Assembly (NCBI RefSeq): GCF_008312935.1
Contig: NZ_VSZO01000009.1
Span: 310,001-374,000, forward strand
Reading direction: 5' to 3'
DNA length: 64,000 nucleotides
Source of the DNA: Roseiconus lacunae
GTDB lineage: Bacteria > Planctomycetota > Planctomycetia > Pirellulales > Pirellulaceae
The notes beneath the pieces were generated by a model that was not told the DNA's origin, made no database searches, and saw only the letters and a program-made list of their open reading frames with translations. This document shows positions 28,539 to 36,748 of the stretch, in pieces. Numbering within the stretch: position 1 is the stretch's first letter; each line of letters begins with the position of its first letter. The translations under genes and the position numbers were made by a program.

Positions 28539-28553
28539 ACGGCCCCAATCCAT

Positions 28554-28637
28554 AAGGTGCCAGCCACTTACCGGTTCATAACGGTTCATAAGGTGCCAGC
28601 CACTTACCGGTTCTATAAGGTGCCAGCCACTTACCGG
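28554..28637 (+). repeat. RAYT-associated repeat cluster, left side (3 copies)
   Basis: AAGGTGCCAGCCACTTACCGG occurs three times, starting at 28554, 28590 and 28617 (spacing 36 and 27), with variants of GGTTCATA between copies. They lie between the BON-like gene and the transposase at 28761. The core GGTGCCAGCCAC is the reverse complement of GTGGCTGGCACC in the cluster downstream of the transposase. Confidence 0.9.
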
Positions 28638-28760
28638 ACGATGCAATGCTAGCATCACATGACTGAGGTGATGACTTAGGTGCAAACCGCGAAGCAATGT
28701 ACAAGTTGACTTAGGAGTCGTTGCTGCTAGATTGACCGCACCCCCAAATAGGAGAGTGCG

Positions 28761-29921
28761 ATGCCTCGACCTCAGCGGTGCGAACAATTCATATCAAGTG
28801 ATGTTTGTGTGGTGCACGTGACGCAGCGATGCGTCCGCAGGGCTTGGCTTGCCGGTGTCGACCCGCTTAGTGGTCGAGACTACTCCTATCGAAAAGAATG
28901 GATTCGCCGCAGGAAGGAGGCCCTCGCTTCGGTATTTGCGATCGATGTGCTCACTTATGCAATCATGAGCAACCACTTACATCTGGTTTTGCGCAGCAGA
29001 CCCGATGTCTGTGCCCAATGGACCGATGAGGATGTTGCCATTCGATGGCTGCGGGTGTTTCCAGGCAAACGGCTTGAAGAGCACCTAGCTGAACCAAACG
29101 AGAACGATGTCAAAATGTTGGTTCGCAATAAAGAACGGATCCATCAGATACGTTCACGGTTGTCCGACATCTCCTGGTTTATGCGAGCCTTGTCGGAACC
29201 AATTGCGCGTATCGCGAACAAGCAGGACGAGTGCACTGGCCGATTTTGGGAAGGGCGTTTCAAGGCACAGCGAATTGTTGACGAGGCTGGCTTACTGGCG
29301 TGCAGTATGTACGTTGATCTCAATCCAGTCCGCGCCGCGGTTGCATCGAGTCCCGAAAACGCCCCTTACACCAGCGCGTATGACCGCGCAAAATCTAAGT
29401 CAGGCGAAAAGATCAATTCCGCTGCCTTTGACCTTAAGCCAGTCAGCACCGAAGAAGCCGTCCACGAAATACGCGATAAGTCACTAAACGATCTTCGCCA
29501 GAAACAAGCGAAGAAACGCAACAGACCGATAGACAAACGCGTCTCCCCAGACGCATGGCTCAGCCCATTGCGGCTCAAACCTGACAAACTCGCCAGTGAT
29601 GCAGAAGTCCACACCGAAGGCGTTCGAAGCAGTAACCGCGGCTTCTTGAATGTGGACTGGGAAACGTATTGGGAATTGCTGCGATGGACCGCGAGACAAA
29701 GTGTCGAAACCGCCAGTACCGAAATCCCAAGGTCGCTTGCGAAATCACTTCGAAAAGTTGGAATCGATGCGCCATTATGGCGTGACTTAGTCTGGAACTG
29801 GCCGCGATATTTTGGCCAAACGTCGTGCGTCGGGAGTCCTGAAGCGATGAAGGAACACGCCGAAACTGTCGGGCGTCGACATCACCGAGGGCAGGCACTC
29901 GCAGCCCATTGTTTTTGCTAA
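28761..29921 (+). CDS. REP-associated tyrosine transposase (RAYT / TnpA_REP)
   Basis: The 386-residue protein has the Y1/HUH transposase fold. AGGAGA lies just before the ATG. The single-strand nuclease motif is the HLH pair at residues 72-74 (IMSNHLHLVLR), which binds the metal. The segment CSMYVDLNPVRAAV at 181-194 matches the conserved NPVRA region near the catalytic tyrosine helix, with Tyr184 as a candidate; the nucleophile is not proven. RFWEGRFKAQRIVDEAG (161-177) is also typical of the family. It has an extra C-terminal region (about 200-386), longer than E. coli RayT (165 residues). RAYTs are usually single-copy, domesticated and linked to palindromic repeats they mobilise; repeats occur on both sides here. 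Confidence 0.92.
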   Translation: MPRPQRCEQFISSDVCVVHVTQRCVRRAWLAGVDPLSGRDYSYRKEWIRRRKEALASVFAIDVLTYAIMSNHLHLVLRSRPDVCAQWTDEDVAIRWLRVFPGKRLEEHLAEPNENDVKMLVRNKERIHQIRSRLSDISWFMRALSEPIARIANKQDECTGRFWEGRFKAQRIVDEAGLLACSMYVDLNPVRAAVASSPENAPYTSAYDRAKSKSGEKINSAAFDLKPVSTEEAVHEIRDKSLNDLRQKQAKKRNRPIDKRVSPDAWLSPLRLKPDKLASDAEVHTEGVRSSNRGFLNVDWETYWELLRWTARQSVETASTEIPRSLAKSLRKVGIDAPLWRDLVWNWPRYFGQTSCVGSPEAMKEHAETVGRRHHRGQALAAHCFC

Positions 29922-30344
29922 CCATGCCCTGATGACAACTGACCGTTGGCTCACGCGTCCAATGTCAGCCATGCACTCTGGTGCGATGCTCTATCCGCGA
30001 TCCATCGCGGCAGCGACTCTCAGCGATTATGACATGCAGTTTTCTGCCACTGTAAGTCCTGAGAAATAGCGATTGCGCCCAAGAAATTGGAGTTGCAGTT
30101 GCACCTCGACCACCTCTGTCAATCCGGCGCAACGGGGCACAACACTCGCCTTTTCCCGCGCCGTCGTCGTCGTTCACTTTCGCATGGCCGACCGAGGGTG
30201 CATTCAAATGGTGGCTGGCACCGATTGGATGATGGTGGCTGGCACCGATTGGATGATTGGCTATTGGATGATGGTGGCTGGCACCGATTGGATGATTGGC
30301 TATTGGATGATGGTGGCTGGCACCGATTGGATGATGGTGGAGAC
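29922..30344. other. RAYT 3' flank
   Basis: The 3' flank of the transposase has no supported gene. Its last part is the repeat cluster at 30210-30335. Confidence 0.5.
30210..30335 (-). repeat. RAYT-associated repeat cluster, right side, inverted
   Basis: Four perfect copies of a 24-bp unit begin at 30210, 30234, 30273 and 30312; the unit starts GGTGGCTGGCACC and continues GATTGGATGAT. Two 15-bp spacers TGGCTATTGGATGAT (30258-30272 and 30297-30311) follow copies 2 and 3; each equals the unit with seven central bases and two leading bases lost. GTGGCTGGCACC is the reverse complement of the left cluster core. The cluster ends ten bases from the CCA gene stop at 30345. Confidence 0.93.
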
Positions 30345-31688
30345 TTATGGGGAGGCTTGGCGCTTGATGTACTCTAACGCGGCCGCCTCGGTGGTTAGCT
30401 CGCCGTCGAGTTGCTTTTGCCGTACTTTGGTTAACCAATCACGAAACTTCGGCCCGGGACGGAAACCTTCCTGAATGAGCCGATCCCCTGTCACCAACGG
30501 TGCAGGATCAAGCTTCTCCGCCGACCACTGCAAGACCTCTTCACAGCGTCTTACCCCTCGGTCACCAATCGATCCATCAGCGCCGACAAGCGATTTGGCG
30601 ACTTGCAACGCGACGGCTATGTCCCGATTGACCATCAAGGGCTGCAACTGAGACCATGCCAGATGTTCCGCATGAATCAATCGTTTGGACAACTCCGATG
30701 CCGTGCGAACTCGACGCACCTCCTCTCCTGACAACTTCCACCGTTCAGCCAAATCTCCCAACGTCGTCGCCCATACGGATTCCTCTCCTCCTCCAAGTCC
30801 AAGCAATACCAATGCCAAGGAGGTCTCAAAATCAAGTGAAACGCGATGACTAAGCAATTCAGTCAAACGCGAAAGGTCCGCGTTGCAAAGCTGAGGAAGC
30901 ACCTTCTGAGCGAGCCCGGTTTCGATGAGTAATTGCAATCCGCGGGGCGCAAAAACCGAGGATAGAATCCGCCGCATCTCAGCACCAATCCGCTCCCCAC
31001 TGACAATTTCAATCGCGTCTGCCCGACGAATCAACTCGGCTCTCGTATCGGATTCAATCTCGAATCCCAGTGAGGTCGCAAAACGAACCGCCCGCAGCAT
31101 CCGCAATTTGTCTTCGTCGAAACGCTGCTCCGGTAAACCAATCGTTCGTAAACACTTCATCGCCAAGTCTTCTTGGCCGCCAACGTAATCCTTAATCGCG
31201 TCCTCTAGGGGATCGAAGAATAATCCGTTAATCGTGAAATCGCGTCGCAACGCGTCATTCCGGGCATCGCCAAAGTGCACTCGGTCAGGCCGTCGACCAT
31301 CGGAATAGTCTCCGTCACTTCGGAACGTCGCGACTTCCGTCGGATGAACGGAATCACTTTTCCTGCGTATCGCTTTTGGCGGTAACACTCCGATCACACC
31401 AAAAGACGCACCAAAAGCGAGCGTGTTGCGGTGCCCGAAAATCTTACGGACCCGGTCGGGAGTCGCGTCAGTGGCGACGTCAAAATCTTTTGGCAGTCGC
31501 CCCAGTAGCGCATCTCGCACACAACCACCCGCAAAAAAGGCAACGTGCCCCGCCGCATGCAGCACGCCGCAAATACGGAGTGCTTCGTCCAGTGAATTCT
31601 GTACGGCTGGCGGACGGTTGTTGTCGCCGTCGAAAAGCGGGCCTATTTTTGTCAAAGCAAGTCTTTCGCAAGAGAGGAATCGATCCAC
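30345..31688 (-). CDS. CCA tRNA nucleotidyltransferase / poly(A) polymerase family
   Basis: This 447-residue enzyme adds or repairs the 3' CCA of tRNA, or extends RNA tails; the two activities cannot be told apart from sequence here. The start is a GTG at 31688. The nucleotidyltransferase motif is at 52-75 (AGGCVRDALLGRLPKDFDVATDA) with Asp68 and Asp70 as metal ligands. Later family motifs are seen in ATFRSDGDYSDGRRPDRVHFGDARNDALRRDFTINGLFFDP, then DYVGGQEDLAMKCLRTIG and DEDKLRMLRAVRFATSLGFEIE. The C-terminal HD-free region ends in a helical part. It is divergent from the Nudix gene and shares with it a perfect inverted repeat. Cytosolic. Confidence 0.95.
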   Translation of the reverse strand: MDRFLSCERLALTKIGPLFDGDNNRPPAVQNSLDEALRICGVLHAAGHVAFFAGGCVRDALLGRLPKDFDVATDATPDRVRKIFGHRNTLAFGASFGVIGVLPPKAIRRKSDSVHPTEVATFRSDGDYSDGRRPDRVHFGDARNDALRRDFTINGLFFDPLEDAIKDYVGGQEDLAMKCLRTIGLPEQRFDEDKLRMLRAVRFATSLGFEIESDTRAELIRRADAIEIVSGERIGAEMRRILSSVFAPRGLQLLIETGLAQKVLPQLCNADLSRLTELLSHRVSLDFETSLALVLLGLGGGEESVWATTLGDLAERWKLSGEEVRRVRTASELSKRLIHAEHLAWSQLQPLMVNRDIAVALQVAKSLVGADGSIGDRGVRRCEEVLQWSAEKLDPAPLVTGDRLIQEGFRPGPKFRDWLTKVRQKQLDGELTTEAAALEYIKRQASP

Positions 31689-31690
31689 GA

Positions 31691-31717
31691 GTCACGATCG
31701 AGATTGTCGATCGTGAC
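31691..31717. promoter_or_regulatory. Perfect 11-bp inverted repeat between divergent genes
   Basis: GTCACGATCGA (31691-31701) and TCGATCGTGAC (31707-31717) are separated by GATTG. They lie in the 51-base gap between the divergent CCA-enzyme (GTG at 31688) and Nudix (ATG at 31740) genes. The position fits an operator for both, or a hairpin in the leader RNA. Confidence 0.5.
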
Positions 31718-31739
31718 GTTTTCCGCTACAAGCTGTCAT

Positions 31740-32183
31740 ATGGACTGTCCGCCCGTCAAACCCAGCACTCGCCGTAAACGTGGTGTGGTCGCCGTGATTT
31801 TTCGCGACGCCAAACTGCTGGTGATCCGACGCGCGCTCACCGTGACTGCCCCAGGAAAACTGTGCTTGCCCGGCGGAGGGATCGAAAAAGGGGAGTCGGA
31901 AGAACAGGCATTGGTTCGCGAGATGGAAGAAGAACTCGCCATCCGCGTCACTCCAGTACAACTATGCTACCGCAGCGTCACCAGCTGGGGGACCAACTTG
32001 GCTTGGTGGTATGCCGAACTTCACGAACAAGAACATCCAACCGCGAACCCTGCCGAAGTCGCCGACGTGTTTTGGATGAGTCGCGAAGAGGTGCGAATCG
32101 CGAACGATTTGCTTCCCAGTCTACCGCCGTTTCTCGTCGCCTGGGAACGCGGTGAAATCGGTCTTGATTGCGATTGGTGCTAG
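31740..32183 (+). CDS. Nudix hydrolase
   Basis: I use the ATG at 31740 (147 residues); a TTG at 31704 falls inside the palindrome and is less likely. The protein hydrolyses nucleoside diphosphates linked to another moiety; the substrate cannot be read from sequence. The Nudix box is GGIEKGESEEQALVREMEEELAI: Gly, then Glu six residues later, then REMEEEL, with the acidic residues that bind metal. Before it comes a strand AVIFRDAKLLVIRRALT and afterwards WWYAELHEQ and VFWMSREEVRIA. Length is normal for a small MutT-like enzyme. The gene is divergent from the CCA enzyme, with which it may share regulation. Cytosolic. Confidence 0.93.
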   Translation: MDCPPVKPSTRRKRGVVAVIFRDAKLLVIRRALTVTAPGKLCLPGGGIEKGESEEQALVREMEEELAIRVTPVQLCYRSVTSWGTNLAWWYAELHEQEHPTANPAEVADVFWMSREEVRIANDLLPSLPPFLVAWERGEIGLDCDWC

Positions 32184-32448
32184 GGTTCCGACCCAGATTC
32201 AATACTTGGATTCAGCTCATCAGCCGACGAACGTCAGCATTAGCCAATGCATGGAAACCATCGCTAACAGCATCTGGCTCCTACAAAAATTGAACTCGAA
32301 CCAAGCAGTAGCCGATCGCCGGAGCTGGGATTTAACCTCAGCCGCTTGATGTTCGTCGCCGCTTCCCCAACCACTGGCACTGTCATCAATTAAAAGATCG
32401 ATCGCTGGCCGTTCAATCAATCGTCGCGGACTTCCAAACGTAGCCCTA

Positions 32449-33408
32449 TCAAATCAATAGACAATCAATGGCTCCGGCAACCATCAACAAGACGCTGATC
32501 GCGACGTTTGTCTGGAAAAAGGCCTCGCCCACCCTCCCCAAATCATCAGCACTGACGAGCGAGTGTTGACGAAACACCAACGCAAAAATCAGAACAAACG
32601 CGGTCCAGTAAACCCATCCAAATCCAACCGCGGGCGATAGCAACGGTAGCGCGACCAAGAAAACCAACATCACCGAGTGCGACACCGCCGCGATTCTCAA
32701 CGCCCCGGCAACACCAAATCGAGCCGGAACGCTATGCAACTTTGCGCCGCGATCGTACTCCGCGTCCTGACACGCGTAAATGATGTCGAACCCTGTTACC
32801 CAAGCGGCGACGGCAGCGGCCAACAGCAGCGCCGGAACTAAATCGCTGGGTATCGATACCGACTGCGGACCCCGGATCGCGACCCAGGCACAGATCGGTG
32901 ACAAACTAAGTGCCACGCCCAACCAAAGATGGGCCGCACTGGTGAAGCGTTTGGCCAAACTATATCCCAGTACGATTGCCAAAACCGGGACCGAAGCAAC
33001 TAGCGGAACCCAGTTCGGCCAAAATAATGCCGTCGAAGCAACAAACGCCATCGCGTTGACGATTGTGAACATCATCACCGCCGAGACGGAAAGCCGACCT
33101 GCAGGCAAGTGTCGTTTTCGTGTCCTCGGGTTCTCCGCATCAATCTTGCGATCGACTAAACGGTTGAATGCCATCGCGGCACTACGTGCGGTCACCATAC
33201 AGACCAAAATTGCGATCAGATCAATCAAACGAAACTTCGCGTACGCCCCATTTGGCAACGGAGTCGCAAAGGCCATCACCGTCGCGAGGACCGCAAAGGG
33301 CAATGCGAACAGGGTATGGGAAAATCGAATCAGCCCCAGCCAATCCCCGATCGTCGCCTGCTTGTTCGTCGATACAGTTGACTCGCTCACGTTGTCGTTT
33401 CCTTCCAT
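32449..33408 (-). CDS. ubiA: UbiA-family prenyltransferase (probably MqnP, menaquinone synthesis)
   Basis: This 319-residue inner-membrane enzyme joins a polyprenyl chain to an aromatic ring. The first Asp-rich motif is in NRLVDRKIDAENPRTRKRHLPAGRL and the second in DIIYACQDAEYDRGAKLHSVPARFG, both as in the family. Eight to nine transmembrane helices are seen, for example LIDLIAILVCMVTARSAAMAF, MFTIVNAMAFVASTALFW and VYWTAFVLIFALVF. Its start overlaps the ubiX end by 22 bases. Together with ubiX and ubiE upstream it suggests menaquinone rather than ubiquinone, as planctomycetes use menaquinone and the futalosine route uses UbiA- and UbiX-like enzymes; that assignment is inference. The last gene of its operon. 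Confidence 0.9.
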   Translation of the reverse strand: MEGNDNVSESTVSTNKQATIGDWLGLIRFSHTLFALPFAVLATVMAFATPLPNGAYAKFRLIDLIAILVCMVTARSAAMAFNRLVDRKIDAENPRTRKRHLPAGRLSVSAVMMFTIVNAMAFVASTALFWPNWVPLVASVPVLAIVLGYSLAKRFTSAAHLWLGVALSLSPICAWVAIRGPQSVSIPSDLVPALLLAAAVAAWVTGFDIIYACQDAEYDRGAKLHSVPARFGVAGALRIAAVSHSVMLVFLVALPLLSPAVGFGWVYWTAFVLIFALVFRQHSLVSADDLGRVGEAFFQTNVAISVLLMVAGAIDCLLI

Positions 33409-34058
33409 CGATCGATCATTCGATTATCGACTTGCAATTGATCAAGAATTCTCCCGACTACGAAATCCACCAAGCAGTCAAGCGATTCGACGCCGTGGTA
33501 CCAACCTGGCATCGCGGGTAGCATGGTCGCTCCGGCGGCGGCGACTCGATGCATGTTCTCAAGCTGCAAAACACTGAGCGGAGTCTCGCGAGGAACGAGC
33601 ACCAATTTACGGTGCTCTTTTAAGTGAACTTCGGCCGCCCGTGTGATCAAGTTATTCGACGCCGCCCGCGCGATGCCGCTCAATGTGCTTCCGCTGCACG
33701 GACAGACGACCATTGCCGCAGTCCGAAACGAACCACTGGCGATCGGCGTGAAATAGTCTTCGTAGTGATGGTACTGCAAATGCCGCTTCAGTTGGCTTTC
33801 CCAATCCACTCGATCGATCAATTGGCGCCGGCGTGCGGTCGACCAAGCTGGGACGTACCCCAGCAGACGGAGCAAATCCGGCTCTCTCAAGTTCAGTGCG
33901 ACACCGGTCTCTTGCCGAATCACCGCCGCACCGCTAGGACTGACCGTCAGATGAACATCAACCTCGGCTTGGCACAGTGCCTGCAAGAGACGGACGGCGT
34001 ACATCGCACCGCTCGCGCCGGTCACGCCGACAACGACTGGAAGACTCAATTGACTCAT
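33387..34058 (-). CDS. ubiX: Flavin prenyltransferase UbiX
   Basis: This 223-residue flavoprotein makes prenylated FMN, the cofactor for UbiD-type decarboxylases. The family N terminus is present: VVVGVTGASGAMYAVRLLQAL. Typical motifs follow: IASGSFRTAAMVVCPCSGSTLSGIARAASNNLITRAAEVHLKEHRKLVLVPRETPLSVLQLENM, then the aromatic APAMPGWYHG-like segment (LPAMPGWYHGVESLDCLVDFVVGRILD). Length is slightly longer than in E. coli (189) because of an insertion around residues 60-95 (NLREPDLLRLLGYVPAWSTARRRQLIDR). It lies four bases after ubiE and overlaps ubiA by 22 bases, so the three are co-translated. No ubiD is present in the window. Cytosolic. Confidence 0.95.
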   Translation of the reverse strand: MSQLSLPVVVGVTGASGAMYAVRLLQALCQAEVDVHLTVSPSGAAVIRQETGVALNLREPDLLRLLGYVPAWSTARRRQLIDRVDWESQLKRHLQYHHYEDYFTPIASGSFRTAAMVVCPCSGSTLSGIARAASNNLITRAAEVHLKEHRKLVLVPRETPLSVLQLENMHRVAAAGATMLPAMPGWYHGVESLDCLVDFVVGRILDQLQVDNRMIDRWKETTT

Positions 34059-34062
34059 CGTT

Positions 34063-34857
34063 TCAAGCTTCGGCCGCAGAATTTAATTGTCCCGGTTTTG
34101 TCCCTTCATAAATCGTGCAAACGCCGAACGTCAGCGGCTTGTATTGCACGTCGCTGAGTCCTGCCGTACGCATCCGTTCGGCCAACGCTTCCCCATCAGG
34201 AAAACGGCTGACCGAATCGGGCAAGTAGCTGTAGGCGGACTTGTCGTTCTTCGCAAACCATTGCCCGACCTTCGGCAAGATGTAACGGAAATAGCCGTTG
34301 TAAATCTGTTTGAGTCCCGGCAGGCGAGGCCTCGAAAATTCGAGCACGATCACCTTCCCACCTGGCTTGCAGACCCGAGTCAGCTCGGCGAGCCCACGGT
34401 CGGTGTCAGCAACGTTTCGCAGTCCGAACGCGACCGTCACCGCTTGAAACAAATCCGAACCGAATGGCAGTTGTTGAGAGTCCGCTTCGACGTAATCGAT
34501 CGTCTCGGTTGCATCACCGGTTTCTCGCTTTCGCCGTGCGATCTCCAACATCGCACCACAAAAATCGCTCCCGATGACTTCGACTCCCGAGGGTGCCGCG
34601 CGAGCAATCGCCATCGCCAAGTCCCCTGTGCCGGTGCAGGTATCGAGGACCGGAATATTAGGAACCAAGTTCAGCCGCTTGACCGCGCACCGTCGCCAAT
34701 ACTTGTCAATGTTCATCGACAACAGATGGTTCATCAAATCGTACTTTGGCGCGATCTGGCGAAACATCTCGCGCACACGCTCGTTGCTTTTGTCCAGGGG
34801 AGTACGATCAAAAGGCTGGTCGCGATTGACCGGAAGCGTTGGTTCACCGGAACTCAT
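34063..34857 (-). CDS. ubiE: Menaquinone/ubiquinone C-methyltransferase (UbiE/MenG)
   Basis: I use the ATG at 34857 (264 residues); a TTG 16 codons upstream is open but less likely. The enzyme methylates the quinone ring with S-adenosylmethionine; in a menaquinone organism this is the final step. Motifs are clear: [29 protein letters not shown] at the N terminus, the SAM-binding [20 protein letters not shown], then [12 protein letters not shown] and [37 protein letters not shown]. The length is normal. It is the first gene of a tight operon with ubiX and ubiA. It is divergent from the GTPase gene at 35368. Cytosolic or loosely membrane-bound. Confidence 0.95.
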   Translation of the reverse strand: MSSGEPTLPVNRDQPFDRTPLDKSNERVREMFRQIAPKYDLMNHLLSMNIDKYWRRCAVKRLNLVPNIPVLDTCTGTGDLAMAIARAAPSGVEVIGSDFCGAMLEIARRKRETGDATETIDYVEADSQQLPFGSDLFQAVTVAFGLRNVADTDRGLAELTRVCKPGGKVIVLEFSRPRLPGLKQIYNGYFRYILPKVGQWFAKNDKSAYSYLPDSVSRFPDGEALAERMRTAGLSDVQYKPLTFGVCTIYEGTKPGQLNSAAEA

Positions 34858-35367
34858 CGGCTGTCTACGGGTTGAAGGACTTGAGGTGGGTGCAAGAAGG
34901 GTCAATCAGTTGGGCAAATTTAAAAATTTCGGAGCGACTTTTCGATGATCAAAGCGTCAGAATCGATCAACACAACAGACGAATCGTGAAACCAAGCATC
35001 GGAACGGACAAATTTCTATAGCGTCACGCCCAAAATCGATTCAAACTGAGCCGTAAGAAAAAGCTAGCTTCGGTGTCTAAAATTGAGTCGATCGCCGAAC
35101 GATGCGTCAGCGATGACGTATTTTCGAGGCAGCGATCGCCCCACAAACGGTACGGCAGAAGCCTCGTTTCGCCCAGCCCGGATCGCGCACGTCTCGTTCA
35201 GATTTCGCTCCAAGTGGTGGATATCAACCCCGTCCCGAGATAAACTGAACGAACATCCAGATCCGCCCCTCGCCTTCGGAATGTCGAGTTGTTTTCAAGC
35301 GCTGACGCGGCCCCGAGATCTACTGCACTTTTGAACCCGCAACTTCAGCCCGCGATTAACGGAAACC
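34858..35367. other. Divergent spacer ubiE / GTPase
   Basis: This is the promoter region for two divergent operons, including the GTPase block. No gene, repeat or strong promoter box is seen. Confidence 0.45.
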
Positions 35368-36696
35368 ATGGCGAGTCTTGCTCATCCCAACGCTCTGACG
35401 CTCCTCAACAAGGTGACCTGCCCGCATTGTTGGAGCATGTATTCGCCTGAGGAGTCGCTTTGGATTTCCGAGCATCCCGATTTACTCGGTGATGCCAAAC
35501 TTGGATTCCAGCACGCCAAGCGTTTTTTACCCAGCCGATTCTCTCCCCAAGGAGACGCGATCGACGAAATGGGGCAATTCGCGACGCGGATGGCGTGCCC
35601 GCACTGCCATTTGCACGTGCCGCGTTCGATGTACCAGGTCCCGAGCTTGTTCTTCAGTATCTTTGGCGCTCCGGCTTGCGGTAAAAGTTACTTCTTGACG
35701 TCGATGTCATGGAAGCTACGCCAGACATTGCCCAAACGCTTCGCGGTCTCGCTGAGCGACGTTGATGCCGAAACCAACTCGCGGATCCATGAATACGAAG
35801 AACAGCAGTTCATGAATCCGGACTTGGATACGCCGGTGGCCCTTGCCAAAACCGAAGAACAGGGCGACATGTATGACACCGTCAACATGGGCGACCACTC
35901 GGTCACGTTTCCGCGACCGTTCATGTTCAACCTGCAGCCGTTGTCGAGCCATCCAAGGTACAAACGCAACCGGGAAATCTCGAAACTCGTCTGTCTTTAT
36001 GACAACGCGGGTGAAAGTTTCTTCCCCGGAGCCGACAAGACGGTCAGTCCAGTCACACGGCACCTCGCGAAATCAAAGTGCCTGTTCTTCTGTTTTGATC
36101 CAACGCAAGACACTCGGTTTCGCCGTGCTTGCGAAGGTAAATCTGAAGATCCCCAGATGGCTTCGCGAACGAGCCGCCTGGCTCGAGAAACGACCATCCG
36201 CCAGGACACGATCTTGCTCGAAGCGATCCAGCGGGTTCGTCGACACGCGGGCTTGCGCGACGACGAACTACATCAACGCCCGTTGATCATCATCGTGACG
36301 AAGTGGGACGCTTGGAAAAATTTGCTTCCGGATGTTTCAACCGACGAACCCTATTTGGCGATCGAAGGCTCAAAGCTGTGTTCGCTTGATAGTCAACGCA
36401 TCAAGTACACGAGCGAACGTGTGGGTGAACTGATGGCAGACATTTGTCCTGAGATCGTCGCCGCGGCCGAAGGTTTCTCGACAAGTCTGACGTTCATTCC
36501 CGTCAGTGCCAGCGGTACCCATCCGACACTTGACCCGGCGACAGGGGCGTTGGGGATTCGGCCGCGAGATATGCAACCGTTTTGGGTGGAAATCCCGATG
36601 CTGATGGCACTCCACAACTGGGCGGGCGGATTAGTCGGAGCAACGGCACCGGGGTCTGGGATGGAAGACGGTCGCTGGATGCAAGAAAAGCTATAG
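35368..36696 (+). CDS. Zinc-ribbon TRAFAC-like GTPase
   Basis: The 442-residue soluble protein starts at the ATG at 35368, which has GGAAA just upstream. Two CPxC pairs, Cys18/Cys21 and Cys77/Cys80, could form one split zinc ribbon. The P-loop follows at 100-107 (GAPACGKS), then the G3-like DNAGE at 212-216 and the G4 motif TKWD at 311-314; a G5-like SAS occurs in FIPVSASG. So the full set of GTPase motifs is present, but the arrangement, with a long stretch between G1 and G3, is not that of translation or Ras GTPases. It resembles the large GTPases that comparative genomics has linked to GAP1-type partner proteins. It is the first gene of the block; the next starts after 52 bases. Confidence 0.85.
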   Translation: MASLAHPNALTLLNKVTCPHCWSMYSPEESLWISEHPDLLGDAKLGFQHAKRFLPSRFSPQGDAIDEMGQFATRMACPHCHLHVPRSMYQVPSLFFSIFGAPACGKSYFLTSMSWKLRQTLPKRFAVSLSDVDAETNSRIHEYEEQQFMNPDLDTPVALAKTEEQGDMYDTVNMGDHSVTFPRPFMFNLQPLSSHPRYKRNREISKLVCLYDNAGESFFPGADKTVSPVTRHLAKSKCLFFCFDPTQDTRFRRACEGKSEDPQMASRTSRLARETTIRQDTILLEAIQRVRRHAGLRDDELHQRPLIIIVTKWDAWKNLLPDVSTDEPYLAIEGSKLCSLDSQRIKYTSERVGELMADICPEIVAAAEGFSTSLTFIPVSASGTHPTLDPATGALGIRPRDMQPFWVEIPMLMALHNWAGGLVGATAPGSGMEDGRWMQEKL

Positions 36697-36748
36697 CGCG
36701 CCGGGGTCAGGAAATTCCGGTGTCAAGAATTCACAGCGATCGCAATTG

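Noticed and set aside
30210-30335. CRISPR-like regular repeats
   Set aside because: The units are contiguous tandem copies without unique spacers and there are no cas genes; they match the RAYT-linked repeat.
32780-33577. Open plus-strand frame of 265 codons
   Set aside because: It is antisense to ubiA, whose two Asp-rich motifs and membrane helices are clear.
34087-34875. Open plus-strand frame of 262 codons
   Set aside because: It is antisense to ubiE, whose SAM-binding motifs are clear.
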